A stretch of 64,000 nt of DNA, taken from assembly GCA_027886175.1 (NCBI GenBank), contig JAJNNQ010000006.1, forward strand, positions 12,282,001-12,346,000, written 5' to 3'. The notes under the pieces were generated by a model, which made no database searches, was not told the DNA's origin, and worked only from the letters and a program-made list of their open reading frames with translations. Every line of letters begins with the position of its first letter. The stretch's first letter is position 1. Below are positions 35,301 to 49,377 of this stretch, piece by piece. Origin of the DNA: Phylloscopus collybita (Eukaryota > Chordata > Aves > Passeriformes > Phylloscopidae). The translations under genes were made by a program, and so were the position numbers.

Positions 35301-38300
35301 CACAGTGGTTCCCACTACAAAATGCAAACTAGATGAATGCACCCAGAACAAAACTTGTTTTCAGATGGCCTGAGACAGGGCAAGTTTATTTTTGTGGGTA
35401 TAATATTAATTCTCAGGCATAAGTCTCAGGCTAGCAACTTACCCAGATTCTATTATCTCAAACCATAAAGGCAGAGCAATATGTCACCAGCCAGTGGATA
35501 TTTTTAAAAACCTTTGAAACCACTAACTGAAAGGAAGCATGAAAACACTATAGAGTAATGAATTACTAACTTGAAACAAGTGCTTAAAACACTCAAGAGA
35601 TCACATTAGAAAACTCATGCATGTATTGGGTGACAAATTCTACTATTGATTAATTCCTAATAAAGAAATCCCTCTCTAAACCCAACTCCAGTCCCTTTGA
35701 ATCCAACTGTACTACCACAGAGACCCAAAATCATAATGGAATGGAGACTCAGAAATGCTAAGTGTCTCAATGACCGGTCAGAAGTCAAAATATACACCTA
35801 ACACCGCACAGTTATCAGGCAAATGCCACCTTTAGAGCTAATGAGTGACCACATCACCCCAGCCAAGCAGAGCTCCTCAACATGCTCACCAGCTCTCTGT
35901 ACAGCATCTCCCACGCTGGCTGTGCTGACACCTGGCTGAGGTGGGAGGGAAGTGCTCTATGCCTGCTGTGTTAGCACTCCAAGTAAAAGACAACGATGGC
36001 AGAGCTACTGTGGAGCTGTCAGCACTTGAGCTCTTTGCCCTGCACCTTTGCTGTGAAGCGGACAGGTCTTAACAAGAGCTGGAACACATCTCGTGCTCTC
36101 GCCTGCTCCTCTGTCAGTCCCAGAGCTGCTCTGAAGACTTTCCACACCAGTGCCCCAGCCTAATGAAGGAAAGCTTGGGTTTAGTGGAAATGTACTCGAA
36201 GGTACACTGAACCAATTTATGAGATATGAAAGTCTCATCCTCCTCCACTACATAAAGCATCAAGGTAACAATGTACCTAAGCATCAGAGTTTCAAATTAT
36301 CTTCCAAAATGTAAAGAAATATATTCCTTTAACTGGGAGCAGGGGAGACATCATCTTTTGCCTTCCTCAGAAATATCTTTGTTTCAAATGATCTTCACCT
36401 GAAGTTTAATTAAAACCATTTGTCTTACAAAGTGATGTTGCTCTCTCTAAGCACGGTTTGTGGTAAAAACAATGTGAAGAGAGGTACAGGAGGGAAGAGA
36501 ATATTCTGGACTTTTAGTTACTCTTACTGGAAAGAAACTGAAGGGAAATAACCTGTATCTTCTTTTCTCTTGAAATGTGCATGCTCTAAAGCACAGGCTA
36601 GCACCACTGAATGCTATAAAAGCTTGATCTGACTACACAGTACAAATGTACCACCCCTCAAATGTACACTGACAGTCGTTCAGTAAGGAAATTCAAATTC
36701 ATACTGTCACAATCTGCCAGTCGTACATTCCCTACAAGTTACCTTCTTTGGGACAGAGAGCAGAAAAAACACATCCTTTAAGAATTACATTTTTGCATGT
36801 GCAATGTAACTCACAACCACAAAGAGAGAAAACGACGCTGCACTTCAGTCTGAATCCACTGCTGGCATTCACCAACAAGAATCCACTTCCAGGTCCAGAG
36901 TGTTGCCAACATTCTGGAGTTTTGTTACACAACTGCAAGAACTGCTTCAGCTCCCACTGTGCAATTTTCCCCGGTAGCAATTGTTAAAGACTGTTTTTCC
37001 CGCTGTGTTATGGAACAATGGGAATGATTAATGTACCCAAGAGCAATACTTGAGTCGACGATTATTGATATCAAGTGTTGGTGTTTGGCATGAGATGAAC
37101 TAAGTTCTGTTACATTACAGGCATCTCTCCTCTGCCAAAACCCTAACCTCATTTTTCCAGAGGGGAAAAAAAACCCTCCACATAAGTAAAAATATTTTTA
37201 GGAAGGTTACCCTTAAAAAGATATAGCTAGTCCCATTATTTATTTAGTATTGGCAGTAAAATATATAAAACTAAACCCTGACACATTTAATCTGACATTT
37301 AGAAAAATTCAGAAGCATAAAGATTTTAGATTTGCCCATAACTTGTCTCCTCTAATACAGGGCAGTAACAACAGTCACTACTGTTTTTCAGTCCACTTTC
37401 TTTTTAATCAAGGTTGTTTGTTTGTTTATTCAGCCCTTATGAGCTGAGTGAAAGTACAGTTTTGCTTAGGTACACTTTGGTCACCATCAGCTCTCCCCTA
37501 GGAATTATTGTTTGTGACCACAAAATTTGCTTATCTTAATATTTCAGTATATTCTATTTGTACTGAACATCCTTTTAATCAAAAGGTACAGATGCCGCTG
37601 GGTTCTTTGAAGCACTTCAAAGCTTCCCTCTTTGAAAGCAGCTACAGAGGCACACACACAGCCACAGCTCACCCCTGTGAGCAGCAGCTTAGGGAGCCTC
37701 TTTCATCCAGCATGAGAAATATCTTGTGAGGCCAGGCCTCGCACATTCAGCTCTGGACATGGACAGAAAGGTGGGAAAGAGTGGGGGAACCAGAAAAGAA
37801 ACAATATTTTTCTAAATAAGTGATATACTGCTATGCAAGTGTTTGTATTGAATTGATGATGAATGTGAGCACTTGAGTAGTGAAATACTAAACACATATA
37901 GCTTCTAAGAAGTAGATACAGATTGAGGTGCACAAGTGTAGGATGTCTTCCAACTAAGCTCTTACAATTTTTGATAAATGAAACAATTTAATTGGGGGCC
38001 AAAACTCTTCCATTTTTACCATTTTGTAAAACGTAAGCATTACAGTAGCTAAGTTAGAGCTAAATCATTTGTTTGTGCATGACTGCATACAGTTTCACTG
38101 GGTTTTAGGGCTCAAGCTTAAAAATGGAGAACACGTGGAACCTTGGCACCCATTCCATAAGCACACTGTTTAAGGAACTCCAAACTTTGCAAAGGAATGG
38201 ATATAAAACTTTTTTTAAAAAGTAATCTGCTGCCATAATGGAGATATGATCCTCACAAGTCAATGGATAAACACAATGGATTAATACAGGGTTACAAGGA

Positions 38301-40771
38301 GGGAATAAGACTTGAGGGTTTTTAAAAGAGTTTTATAACAGAGCTCCAAGAGCACAGAAATGGCATAGAAGAATGCAAAGACACACTGATGGAGATTATT
38401 TTTTCTCCCTAGATGATTTCAACTTTTCCTGCAACAATAATTCTTCTGTCTCTCTCACCCCCTCTAGTATTGTTCTAATGTGTGTAGCAGAAGCATCTTT
38501 ATCATGATTTTCACTGCCTAAACACTAAGCTTATGAACGGAATACTTCTATTTACATTCCTTTAAACAGAAACTGCTGGAAGAGTGAAAAGAGTTCATCA
38601 TACAGTTGGGTCAACAAAACAATGACTTTAAGTTAAAATACACACTCTTTAGGAAGCTGGTGGCTGCAGTTGTGGTGTACCAGATTATGGATAGCAAAGC
38701 ATGTGTCCAGGAAGTTCATGTTTGTGCAAATGTTATGTGTACCCTTAACCACCAAAGCAACATGAACCACCTTTGCTGTTGAGTGCAACCAAGTGGAGAA
38801 ATAAACAGCAGGGACATGACGCACAATTTCTAACTGTAACAAAACAAAGGAGACAAAAAGTCCCCATGTATGTTGTAAGAAATAATGCATGTTATATGTG
38901 ACTCTTCCCCCCCTTCCCATTACTAATCCATTTTCTTAGTCTATGTCTCAATCTTAGCTCATAACTAAGTGCAATTTACATCAATGTTTGCATATCAGAT
39001 TCTTTAGTGAATCTTGGTTTCAATACCTGACCTTGTTATTCCTGAAGAACATTGGAGCCTTACTTACCTACCTGCTTTAATAAGCCAGAGAAATCATAGC
39101 ATCAAGACAGCACAGCAGAAAATACCTTACAAACATTTTAAGTACCACTTAGGTTCTACAACTGCTAGAGAACAATTTAGTTCTAAAGACCTGAAGATCT
39201 TAAGTCAGTATTTTGCATTTGCTGTAATTTTATAATCAGTGATGCACACATTCCCTCTTGCAAGCTCTGAGAAACATAGACCAGAAAACCCAGAATATAA
39301 GTGCCTGGCAGAACGTGGCTATGTTTGCTACCGTTGGACAATGACCTTTTTTAAAGTCAGATACTAGTATTAAAGAAAAAAAAAAAAAGGGAAAAAAATA
39401 AAGCTTTACTCCATACTCACACAGCAACCATAACAGAGCAAGAGATGAGCACTGCCAGCAACCAAATCCCAAAATCATACCCAAGCATAGGCTGGGTCTC
39501 TATAGTCTGACACTTTTTTTTAGTCTGGCATGGAAGTGATTTCATTAGTGATATTAAACTGCAATGCAAAATTTCATAAATCCTGGCAAAAATATTACTA
39601 TGGGTTTTTTCATCATGACACTTTTAGCCTGCAGGCATTGACAACCCTATTGAGGAAACATTAGGGAAATACTTCTGGTTCTGCAATTTGGAGTCTAGGT
39701 TTTTCTCATTAATTAAATACAAAGGCAGTGAAACCCAACTGTCATATAAGCAACCATTCATTAAGAGAAGCATTGGCAAGCCCTTTTTTTGACACAAATA
39801 ATAATCCAAGGTATTTATAGCATTTTTTCATACTCCTGCATTATATTAGAAATAACTTAAAATCTTATAAATAAACAGATAAATTTCCTTTAGGAACAGC
39901 TAATTCATTTACTTAAAGATAAATCCTACTAAAGATAAACAGTGATTCATAAACATTCTATTTTGCACCAAAAAAAGAGAATTTTTAATGACCTACTTCA
40001 TGTGTAAAGGGAAAGGAAACGAGCCATAAAAATGGATGCCAACCGTGCCACGTTCATCAGAATGAAGAAGGTCCAACCCAGTTGTTCTCTGCAGGAGCTC
40101 CCTCTTCCTAAAGAAATTGCCTCTTCATCAGTTAAGACTACTTCATTTACAAAGGTAAGAAGACACAGTTCCTGTTAGATGTGACCAGCTTCCCAACAAC
40201 TAACTCTCCCTACACACTCAGAAGATTTTCTGGGATCAGTTTGGTCATTTGCTTCTCATACTGCCAGTTTAAGTGGCTATAGCTGCCTGTCAGCTCCTCT
40301 TGAGAAATGCAGCAATCAGTCAAAAAAGGTCTCCTCACACCTGCTTTCCTTTAAAAAAAATCAGATCCTCAGCAGTTTATCAAATCATTCAGCAGCTTTC
40401 TCTTGCTCACTGTGGATAAGCTGCCAGCCAAGTAGTTTCACTGGTGCTCTTAAGACCCTCAAAATAAAATCCCTTGAAAATACTGTTTGATGCCTTTCAG
40501 CCTGCCACTTGCTTTCAATTTCAGCCCAAAGTCTCATCCCTGCTCACCCACACTGTGCATACAAACTCATTCCCAAGTACCCTCTTGGCTTTCACCATCT
40601 CGCCCCTTTGGCTTGCTGAAGCATTAAGGATGAAGCCTAGCAGAATTTGCTTGCAGGGCAATACAGAGAAATAGCAAGGCTGCATCAGATCTGACCCTTT
40701 CTCCCCTTATACCTCCAACATTTACATCCAAGTGTTGCTTTCCACCCTCAGTACCCCCTACTACACTTCAT
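32369..40771 (-). other. TBC1D4: TBC1D4 intron 1, continued
   Basis: A long AT-rich stretch with a slightly GC-richer patch near 35850-36130. No transposon, exon or RNA gene is recognised. Confidence 0.65.
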
Positions 40772-40970
40772 GTAAGGAAAAGTTCCTTCACCCAGGGGGT
40801 GGTTGGGCACTGGAACAGGCTCCCCAGGGACATGGTCACAGCACCAAGCCTGACAGAGTTCAACAAGCATTGGAAAAATGCTCTCAGGCACATGGTGTGA
40901 TTGTGTTCAGGGCTGGAAGTGGGACTGATGATCCTTGTACCCTTCCAACTCAGGTTATTCAGTGATTCCA
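40772..40970 (+). mobile_element. CR1 LINE, 5'-truncated 3' end
   Basis: About 200 bp match the avian CR1 3' region: a GGGTGGTTGGGCACTGGAAC segment, then the CTCCCCAGGGACATGGTCAC, AAGCCTGACAGAGTTCAA and CTCAGGCACATGGTGTGA motifs, and the GATGATCCTTG...CCTTCCAACTCAGG end followed by a decayed terminal octamer (ATTCAGTGATTCC). This subfamily pattern resembles CR1-Y types. Severe 5' truncation is normal for CR1. It is antisense to TBC1D4 and non-functional. Confidence 0.9.
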
Positions 40971-43900
40971 CAATTCAGCCAGCTCCCAGGACATGACACA
41001 ATCACTTGAGCACCGTGCCATTGTGTCACTCCTGCGACTGCCAACTTCAACCTCATGTTTTTAGCTCCCTGAACCATGCAAAGTGCCTACCTTTCCTTGG
41101 AGGCCCTGTGATCACAGAGATGTGGATAAAACTCCAAGCAGATGCTGCCCAGTGTGGACAGAGCCAGTACCCTCTGGAAGGAGCTAGCTGGGCAAGTTCA
41201 AACACAAGACTCCCATCTGTTTAGTGCTGGAGTCAAGAACCACTTCCCAGAGCAGATACCTTTATCAGGATATTGAAATAGGAAGCTCTTCAAGGACAAG
41301 ATCATGTCTTTGTTTATACTTGCACAACTCCCTCTGCAATGCAGCACCGACTCGTAACTGTTCAGCTGTGCAAGAGAGACTGCAACTGTTAATGCTATCA
41401 GCTTCATGCTAATTAGATTAAATCTGCCACTCAAAACTGTACTTAAAACACTTTAAACATCCAGCAAGGCGCAAGCTCTTCATTGACATAATCATCCTCC
41501 AAGAATGTTACAACTAGTAACGCCTTCCTATGCTTCTTGGTATTAATATGTCTAACATTTACTCTTTCTGCTGTCTCTTCTCCAAGAATGAACCCCATCA
41601 TAACACACTGGAGCTAATGGGAGTGGGCCCACAACACATCAAATACCCACTCCTATCTGAACAGCGAAATGGTGCTTTGGTAAGCAGATGCACCTCGTAT
41701 GACTGATGGAGATGTCATTTCAAAACGGTGGTGTGTTGTGAAATATGGGCACAGCCATACAATTTTCACTGTTATTTCCCACTACCTCTCAATATGAAAT
41801 CCCAGTTATAATGTGAAGGCAACAGGTGAAGGCTTTTTGGATAGAAGAAGGTGGTAGTGGATAGAAGCCTGATGCATAATGTCATGCACTAAAGCTTCTG
41901 TCTCTGTAACACAGTGAATCTTTTCCCCAGCTTCAGCTTTCTTCTCCCACAACGGAAAGAACTTCATAACTAGACTCCACCTAAGCCCCCCAAAATGTTT
42001 GGGGAATAGGACCCATTGCCCCAAGCAAGCTTCCTTTCCTTTATCTCCCTCATTTTCATAGATCTCTGAAGTACTAGTTCCATACCACTGATGTGTCAGC
42101 TCTACCAGACACAGAAACACTGTTTGCACTAGAGAGCTCTGTTTTTAAGCAACTTGTAAACCTATAAAGACAAACAGGCTATGATTTTGCACTCTTCCTT
42201 TTTTTATTCCTCATCTCCATTCAAGCTTTTATCCAGTACAAAATCCCCCCCAAAATAATGGATGTCCCAACAATGTAGCTATTCTAATCAGTTTCCTATT
42301 TAAGGCTAAACCATTTTAGAATTTCTCTCCAGAGGGACTGTTCCAGATGACATATTAAGTACAACCCACATGGCAACCTGTTCTGAGGAGCCAATCCTGT
42401 CATCATCATCATCTTAAATAGTTTTACTCTCAAGGCAACACCATGGAACTCTCGTAACAGCATACATAGAAAAGGAAAGGCAAGTAGATGAAAACAAGGA
42501 ATAGTAAAACTGACTAGAGTACAGATTTTGCATGGGAAAACAGGAGCTCAAATGCAGCAGATACAAATCATCTCCATGTGTTTTAAGACAGGTGCTTTTT
42601 TGTAACTTCAAAAAAATAGTAGAGACAGGTACTCCAATGACAACTTCCCTTTTATAAACCAACCATTTTTAGCACTGTTGTTTGTTCTGGTAACTCACCT
42701 TAATAGTAAAAAATGAAGCATATTTATTGTTCTGTTGTTTGGGGGGGGAAGCTGTATTTTTTTTGCTGACAAATAAAGTGCAACAGTAAACTTTTGCCTT
42801 CATTTGCACTACTTTCTCCTACAGCTGCAAATTTTGTCTGGAGTTTCATCAGGATAACTGAGGGCAGAGCTTACAAGTTGAACGCAGCTAACCTTGCTGG
42901 GAGGCAGCACAGGTCCAGGGGACACCTGCTCTGAAGTAACATTTCAGTTAGGAACATGTAAACATTCCTGGTCAATGACAAAACATGCAAGGGCTTTGAC
43001 TGTGCATGAGGAACACAGCAGCTGATTTAAGGTGTTGATTTTGTCAGTCACTGGCTCCCAAGGAAAAACCTAGCCAAAGTTTCCATTATCTAAAGTAAAT
43101 TCTAATCAGCCTTTTCAAATACTCAGCAACGTGAGTTGAAGCCCATAGTTAATTTAAATTACATTGATTTTTTTTTTGTATCTGCCTGTAAAGACCTGTC
43201 TGATACAAGCTTTTCAACCTGCAGTGAAATAAAGCACTGCTGTAGCTACAACAACAACAACAAAAAAAGATAAGACTACAGACGTATTGTAAGATGATGT
43301 CCCATCCAGCACAATATGCTTGGCTGGAAGATGCTTAACCACTTAGCAGCTTTAAAAAAATAAGTACAGGACACATACTTTATTTAACTGCAACACTACC
43401 TGGGCATTCCCACCTAACCTGAGCATATACTAACCCACCGGGCTTTGTCTTTCATAGGCTTTCCCCACCCCCAATGGATCAAGACTGTGACCATGACTTC
43501 AACCAACACTGAAATTGCAACAAATGAGGTCTCATCACTGGATCCAAAGGTGGTCACTATATACTTCTCTACTGCTACCCCTTCCTTCCTTTCCCTTATA
43601 CCTTTTCTTAAGTTTTGTATGTTTTTACGTTGTTGCACTTCTAACCAAAAAACACATTTTAAAATTAGTCAAGCACCTTATTTTACCTTACTGTTTTGAA
43701 GTGTGCAAGTGAAAGTTTGTTACTAAACCTCCTCTGAATTTTGTTGTTTCTCCCACATATTGCCCAGAGTAAAATCAAATAACCTTCCCCTAGACCCACT
43801 CAGCAGACTGGGGCATAACACACATCCTACAAAAGTACAAGAACATGCAAAATAATACACTAAAATACAGCAAACTATAACCACCCTAAAAGCTTATGGG

Positions 43901-46421
43901 TAACTTCAGGGAATGACAGCATCTCTTATAAATAGAGGTGTGGATTTTTCTCAGTCTGTAGCTTTCTTGTGGAAAGCCATAGCAACTTGACCAATGGATA
44001 CCCAAACTTAGATATGAACAGCCCTTGAACTCTCTTCCCTTTAGCTGTTCCCAAGTTGTTTCTAGCAGTTCCTGGCTCTGTTTGCCCAGCTCTTCTGCAA
44101 GACATGCTTCCATCCCCCAAAGAAACATTCAGGTTTATTTTAAAATGAAGGCATTATTATGGACATATTGAAAAAATATAAAAGGCATTGTAACAGAAAT
44201 AATAAAAACGTACAGTTTTCTTCCTTTCTCAAAGAAACGCTTCCTTGGATTTTTTTTTTTTTTAATAACTAGCAAAATGCATGCTTTTGTAGATTGCTGT
44301 TAGTTATCCTACTGAACATTAAGGAACAATTAGTTAACAAAACTGAGAGTTACTCTTTAGCACTTTCTAATTTAGGAGAAGAAAAACTTCTCAGACTATG
44401 GAGTCTAAGAACACAGTTGCAGGCATAGAAGGTGGAGAAGCTTTCAAGTAGCCTTAATTTTTAATTCATACCACATTTAATAATCTGCAAATCCAGATTC
44501 TTCAGCAAATATCCACATCTGCTAAGTTTTTTTCTCCAACCACATCACTTCAAAGCTTACTGTCAAAATTAATCCTTCCTGTCACTTATGACATATTTTT
44601 ATCTCATATACTATTTTTTTCAGGAAAGAACAGCACAATGTTATTGCTTAAAAGCATCATATTTTTACTCCTATATTTCTAAGCTACTGGAACTTAAACT
44701 GCAACACAATAAATATAGAAGCAGATGAAGTATGAATAACTTCATCTGAATGACTGTCGCAGAACATTTTCCCTGTTTATCTGTTTTAGAGGATTTGGGG
44801 TTTAAAAATTTAAGTTGCCTCCCAACGTGTGTGGCTGATATGACATCTTCAGCCAGTTTGGTAACCTTTCTGACAGCCCTTGAACAAGCAAAATTAAAAT
44901 CAAGCAGCTGAGACAAACAGTTCAAGAAATATTTCCAAGAGAGCTAGAAAAGGCTTTTGCTGAGATGAAAATGTTTTATTGGTGCAATTAACATCATTGT
45001 TATAGCAGATTTAATTTGTGAAAACCTTCAGAGGAAGCTTTAAATAACTGACATCCTTCCCCTTCAATTAAAATGTGACAGCTTAAACTATACACAAACT
45101 GAAACACCCTGGCCAGCAGCCTGCTGACTGCTAGAAATATTAGAAACTGAACCAGGACAGCTTTACAGGCTGCCTTTGCACTGGAAGAGAGCCTGAAGGG
45201 AAGTAAGTCCAAGGATACCACACTTGCAGCCTCTTCCTCCAGGTGATATAGTGTCTTTCTAAAGGCATTTTTGTCCTAACATCCTTACCAATACTTCACA
45301 CTCCTCCAAAGGAGAAGGGGCACAGGGCTTTAGACAGGAAAAGGTTTAATATTAGGCAGGAGCAGGAAGCAAGGTAACATATTTGCTGTTGTTTGCTCTT
45401 CTCCTGCCAAGGCAGGACAAGGAAATTATCCCCAAGACCATGGCTTCCAAGTTACCTACTACTCTCATTTGCTTCTGTAAACTAGCTCTTGCTCTGTTAT
45501 TTTAACCCTAAATGGGTAGGGGAAAGGTGGTCCTGGAAGTAGCCAGATTGTGTGTCCAGGAGGATGAAAAAATTGCAGAAGCAATAAAAACTTTCTGTCA
45601 TTTGAGGAAGGCTTCATGTGAGAGAATGCAAGTCCTACCATTCTGGGCCAATGCTAAAGCCTCTCTAATGTATGCCAAGAAGCATTTCTCTTCCAAGAAA
45701 CCTCTTGAGTGCAAGTTATGATCTCCTACTCCACTTCTGAGAGTTAAAAGCTCATTTGGACCACTAGAGAACTTGTAATAGCTAATCATAAAGCATAATT
45801 GCTGAGAGCTTAAACAAACTCCAGAAATAAGCAGAACCATGATTTCTGGCTGATGAGAAATGCAAAAAAAGATGCAGCAGAATCATACAGTCCTGCAGCA
45901 TGTTTTCCCAATTACATGGGAGCTTTTTGTTTTCGTTACAAACCATGTGAAATACCTGAGCTTTAACACTTGCAAAAAACACTTGCTCCATTTGGAAATG
46001 TTATGACTTTGCTTTCAAGTTTGCTTAAAGAAAACTCTCCAGAATGCATCGCTGGAACTCCCACTGCTCATCATTTCCTTATTGGTTTATGTGCTTCTAT
46101 GGTATATTTTTGTATCAAATTTAGTTTGGGAACCACAAATGCAAATTAATATTCCAAAATAAATAATGACTTTGTTTCTCAGCCTATACACATGCTAGGT
46201 GAAAAAAAAATATTGCAGTCAATGCTCCCTTAGATTTTAGGGGTTTTTCTACCTCTATTTAAATGTGCAACAGTGGAAAAGTGAAGGAACAGATTTACCT
46301 TTTCTATTTAATAATGAAGATGAAAATTCAAAGGAAAAAAAGGTCAGTCACTGCAAACAACACATTTCTTACAAAAAGTTATATTCCTGACCAATTGCTC
46401 CATGCACCAATGTCTGGCTAT
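40971..46421 (-). other. TBC1D4: TBC1D4 intron 1, continued
   Basis: Intron sequence with a short CAA repeat near 43248-43264. The 107-codon minus frame at 41806-42129 is not recognised. No other element is seen. Confidence 0.65.
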
Positions 46422-46561
46422 AAAAAAAACCAAAACAAACAAACAAACAAAAAAAAAACAAAAACACCCCCCCCCAAAAAACCCAACAAAACAAAACACA
46501 AACAAACAAAAAAAACCCCACAAAAAAAAACAAAACAAACAACAAAAAAAAACCACACCAA
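46422..46561. repeat. A/C-only low-complexity tract
   Basis: About 140 bases of A and C only, with a run of ten C and several CAAA and CAAAA units. Confidence 0.9.
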
Positions 46562-49335
46562 GATTTAGATCTAATTTGGGATCTCTTAAAAATAGGGGTA
46601 TTAACAAATGGAGAATGATTTTAACTTTTTCAACACAGGATGTTTATTCCTGATTAACTTTATACATCAATGTTAATCTTTAATATATTAAAAATAGCTC
46701 TAGCAAAACACAATACTTGTCCACGGTGCCTGAAGGTTATGTTCCTCAGAACTATTCTGGTGTTTCCAATAAAGGCTTAAAGGACTGCATGTAGATTAGG
46801 AACTAATCCTAATCCTAGACCAGAAGGTTCTACATTGTTGACCTTCAGCCACTGTAAAGTGAGAATATATGTAACTTTTAATTTTTTTTTAATAAATCGT
46901 ATCATCTGAGTGATGGCTTGGATGTCAGGAACTGTCATGTTCTGATTCACTGCTCAGAGGACATGACCAGTGCTTTGGGGACCAGCCTCAGCTCCAGCTA
47001 ATCAACAGATCTAGGATGTAGCTTGGATCTTTCCACACTGGGGATCAGCAAGCAGTCAGCAGCCAAACATCTGCTTTCAAAAACACAGAAAGCAGCATAA
47101 AATAAAAATTTCCTGTAAGAACGCAGATTCAGTTTCTGAGGAAAAGGTTTTTTTTTTTGTATGCCTGGTTTCCAGAGGCAGATTCTGACCCTCTTCTGTA
47201 ACATGCCATCAACTCTGATATGAGAGAGGTGAAGCCGTTCCATGATGCCCTCTGAACAATAAGGTAGGTTTGCTCTTCAGACTGAGGTGACTTCTGGTGT
47301 GCAGCATGGCTCTGCTCCTGTTCTGGGGACTCCCTGTCTAATGAAAAACAGCATGTAGGAGGCAGTGTGAACCTGTACCTTATGTCATGGACAGAGTAAA
47401 GCAGAATCATGAGCTGAAAACCATTCCTGGTCTCTCTCATACTACAAGTACCAACTAAGGATCTAGTTTATTTTCTGACATCAAGAAGCAATCCCAAAGG
47501 ATTTCACCTTGTAAATCTGTCACCTACCCTTGATCTGAAAACCAGAACAGTGCAATTTGTGCTTACTTGTGCAAAACAGAGCAGTTTTGCTGAACTCGTG
47601 TTAAGAGCTATATAAAGCCTGCACTGAACAACTAAAATAGACTGGTATTCTGATGGGTACGTGAGGCAACCTCCCACAGAAATTTCCTTCCTGTTGCAAT
47701 CCTAATCAAAACAATATGCCAGTAAATAACTGCTGAACACTCAAGTGCTCCAATCACACTGTTTGTTTCAAAGCTTTCTGAACCTCGCTGGCTCATTGAC
47801 AGTCCTGGAAAAAAAAAACCTGTGAAAGAGTCTTAATGAACAGAATTTCTCCTCACCTTAAATACCACAGTTGGAGTGTGTGTGTATACACATGTGTATA
47901 AATGTAACAATTTAGAGACTCACAACAATTTTTGTTCCCAGTCACTGTCTTACTGAAAAAGGTGAGGATACAGTGCTCCACATCATCAGTTCCAATCTTC
48001 TTGAAAAGTTAAGAAAACTGAATGACAATCCTCCATCAAGTCTGTATTCTGTCGTGGTGTTTTGTGGGGTTTTTTTATATAGCAGTCACTCTTTGCAGCA
48101 CTATGTCAAAAAGGAGCCAGACTCCATGATCCTCTCTCTGCAATAGAGTTGTATTTCAGCTTCTTTCTGAATTTTTTATGCTTGCATCTAGTTAGGTTGA
48201 TTCTTAAAATTCTTTTGAAATGTAATTTAGCTGGACCTGTAAAGTCCCCTAATAAACTCCATTTGATAAAAACAGCTGACAACCAAAATCAAGTAAATTT
48301 GGCTGTTTTGGTGAAGTATAATTGTTAAATAAAGCATATGAGCCACCCAGCATATGCCGACCCTTTAAAGTGTTAAGTATGTTAAGAGATCTCTGTCCCT
48401 GTTAGGCCCATTTGTCTCTACCAGCAGCTGAAAAGAATTTGGATCTTCACATGTCAGCTCATATTTAAAAAAAAAAAATCCGTTTATTTTAAACCTATTA
48501 AACAAGTTTGTAATACTGAATGGATACAGGGCAACAAATTTGCTTCTATCTCAAATGCAGTCTGTCCAAGCTGATTGCTTCAAATTCAGAAACACCTAAA
48601 AGTGATTAAAAACTGCTGGAGTTTTTCTACTCTATTAAAAAAAATTAAGAGACCAAGCAGACCTTACCAACAGACAGAGCTGGAAACTTCAAAGGGAAAT
48701 GGAAGTATGTGTGGACAGATTAATCTGTCTTCACAGGTAATCTAGGTGTTAATCAATGGAAACCCAAGGAAATCTGAAGAAATGCCTCAAATTTTTTTCT
48801 AAATACACAATATATGTCTCAAAGGGTATCAGTGAATTTCATATTTACATTTAAGATAAATGGCGAATTTTTAAGAGGTGACAGACATTTCCTCTCAAAG
48901 AGAGTCATATCTGCCCTTAATATATGCTAACATTCTAAAAAGTAGTTGCTGTACATTCAGAATGGTTACTAAAATTTAGGCTATAAAAGCCTCTCCATTA
49001 AATTCAGTAAAGGGGTAATCATTTCCCTTCTGAAACTCTATCTGATAAACAGATGCATTTATCATGAAATGCCTTCTCAAAAATGAGATCAGTCACTTTC
49101 AACTCTGCACAGCCCAGTCTAACCATCGTGTCTCAAATTCAAATGCAGCTGAAAGCATTTTTCACAGATGGTAATAAAAAGGGTAATGCATTCTTTACTA
49201 CAGAGGCGTGACTGAATTCATTTAAGCTGTGAAATTACTTCTAATGCTATTGGAAGGCCTTTCTCTTGAAAATGAAATTACTATAACTGAACTGTGCAGG
49301 GAACTAATGAGCTCTAGTATTTCTTAACATCTCTG

Positions 49336-49377
49336 AACTTACAGAAGTAGCTGTAAGTTACTTTTTATGTAACTTAC
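49336..49377. repeat. Two overlapping, mutually exclusive 9-bp inverted repeats
   Basis: AACTTACAG (49336) can pair with CTGTAAGTT (49351-49359), while GTAAGTTAC (49353-49361) can pair with GTAACTTAC (49369-49377). The shared middle segment means only one stem can form at a time. Confidence 0.85.

Noticed and set aside
41806..42129. 107-codon minus-strand frame
   Set aside because: Composition is not convincing and there is no supporting splice context or homology.
46263..46653. Lys/Thr/Pro-rich and Phe/Cys-rich frames
   Set aside because: They are translations of the A/C tract, not genes.
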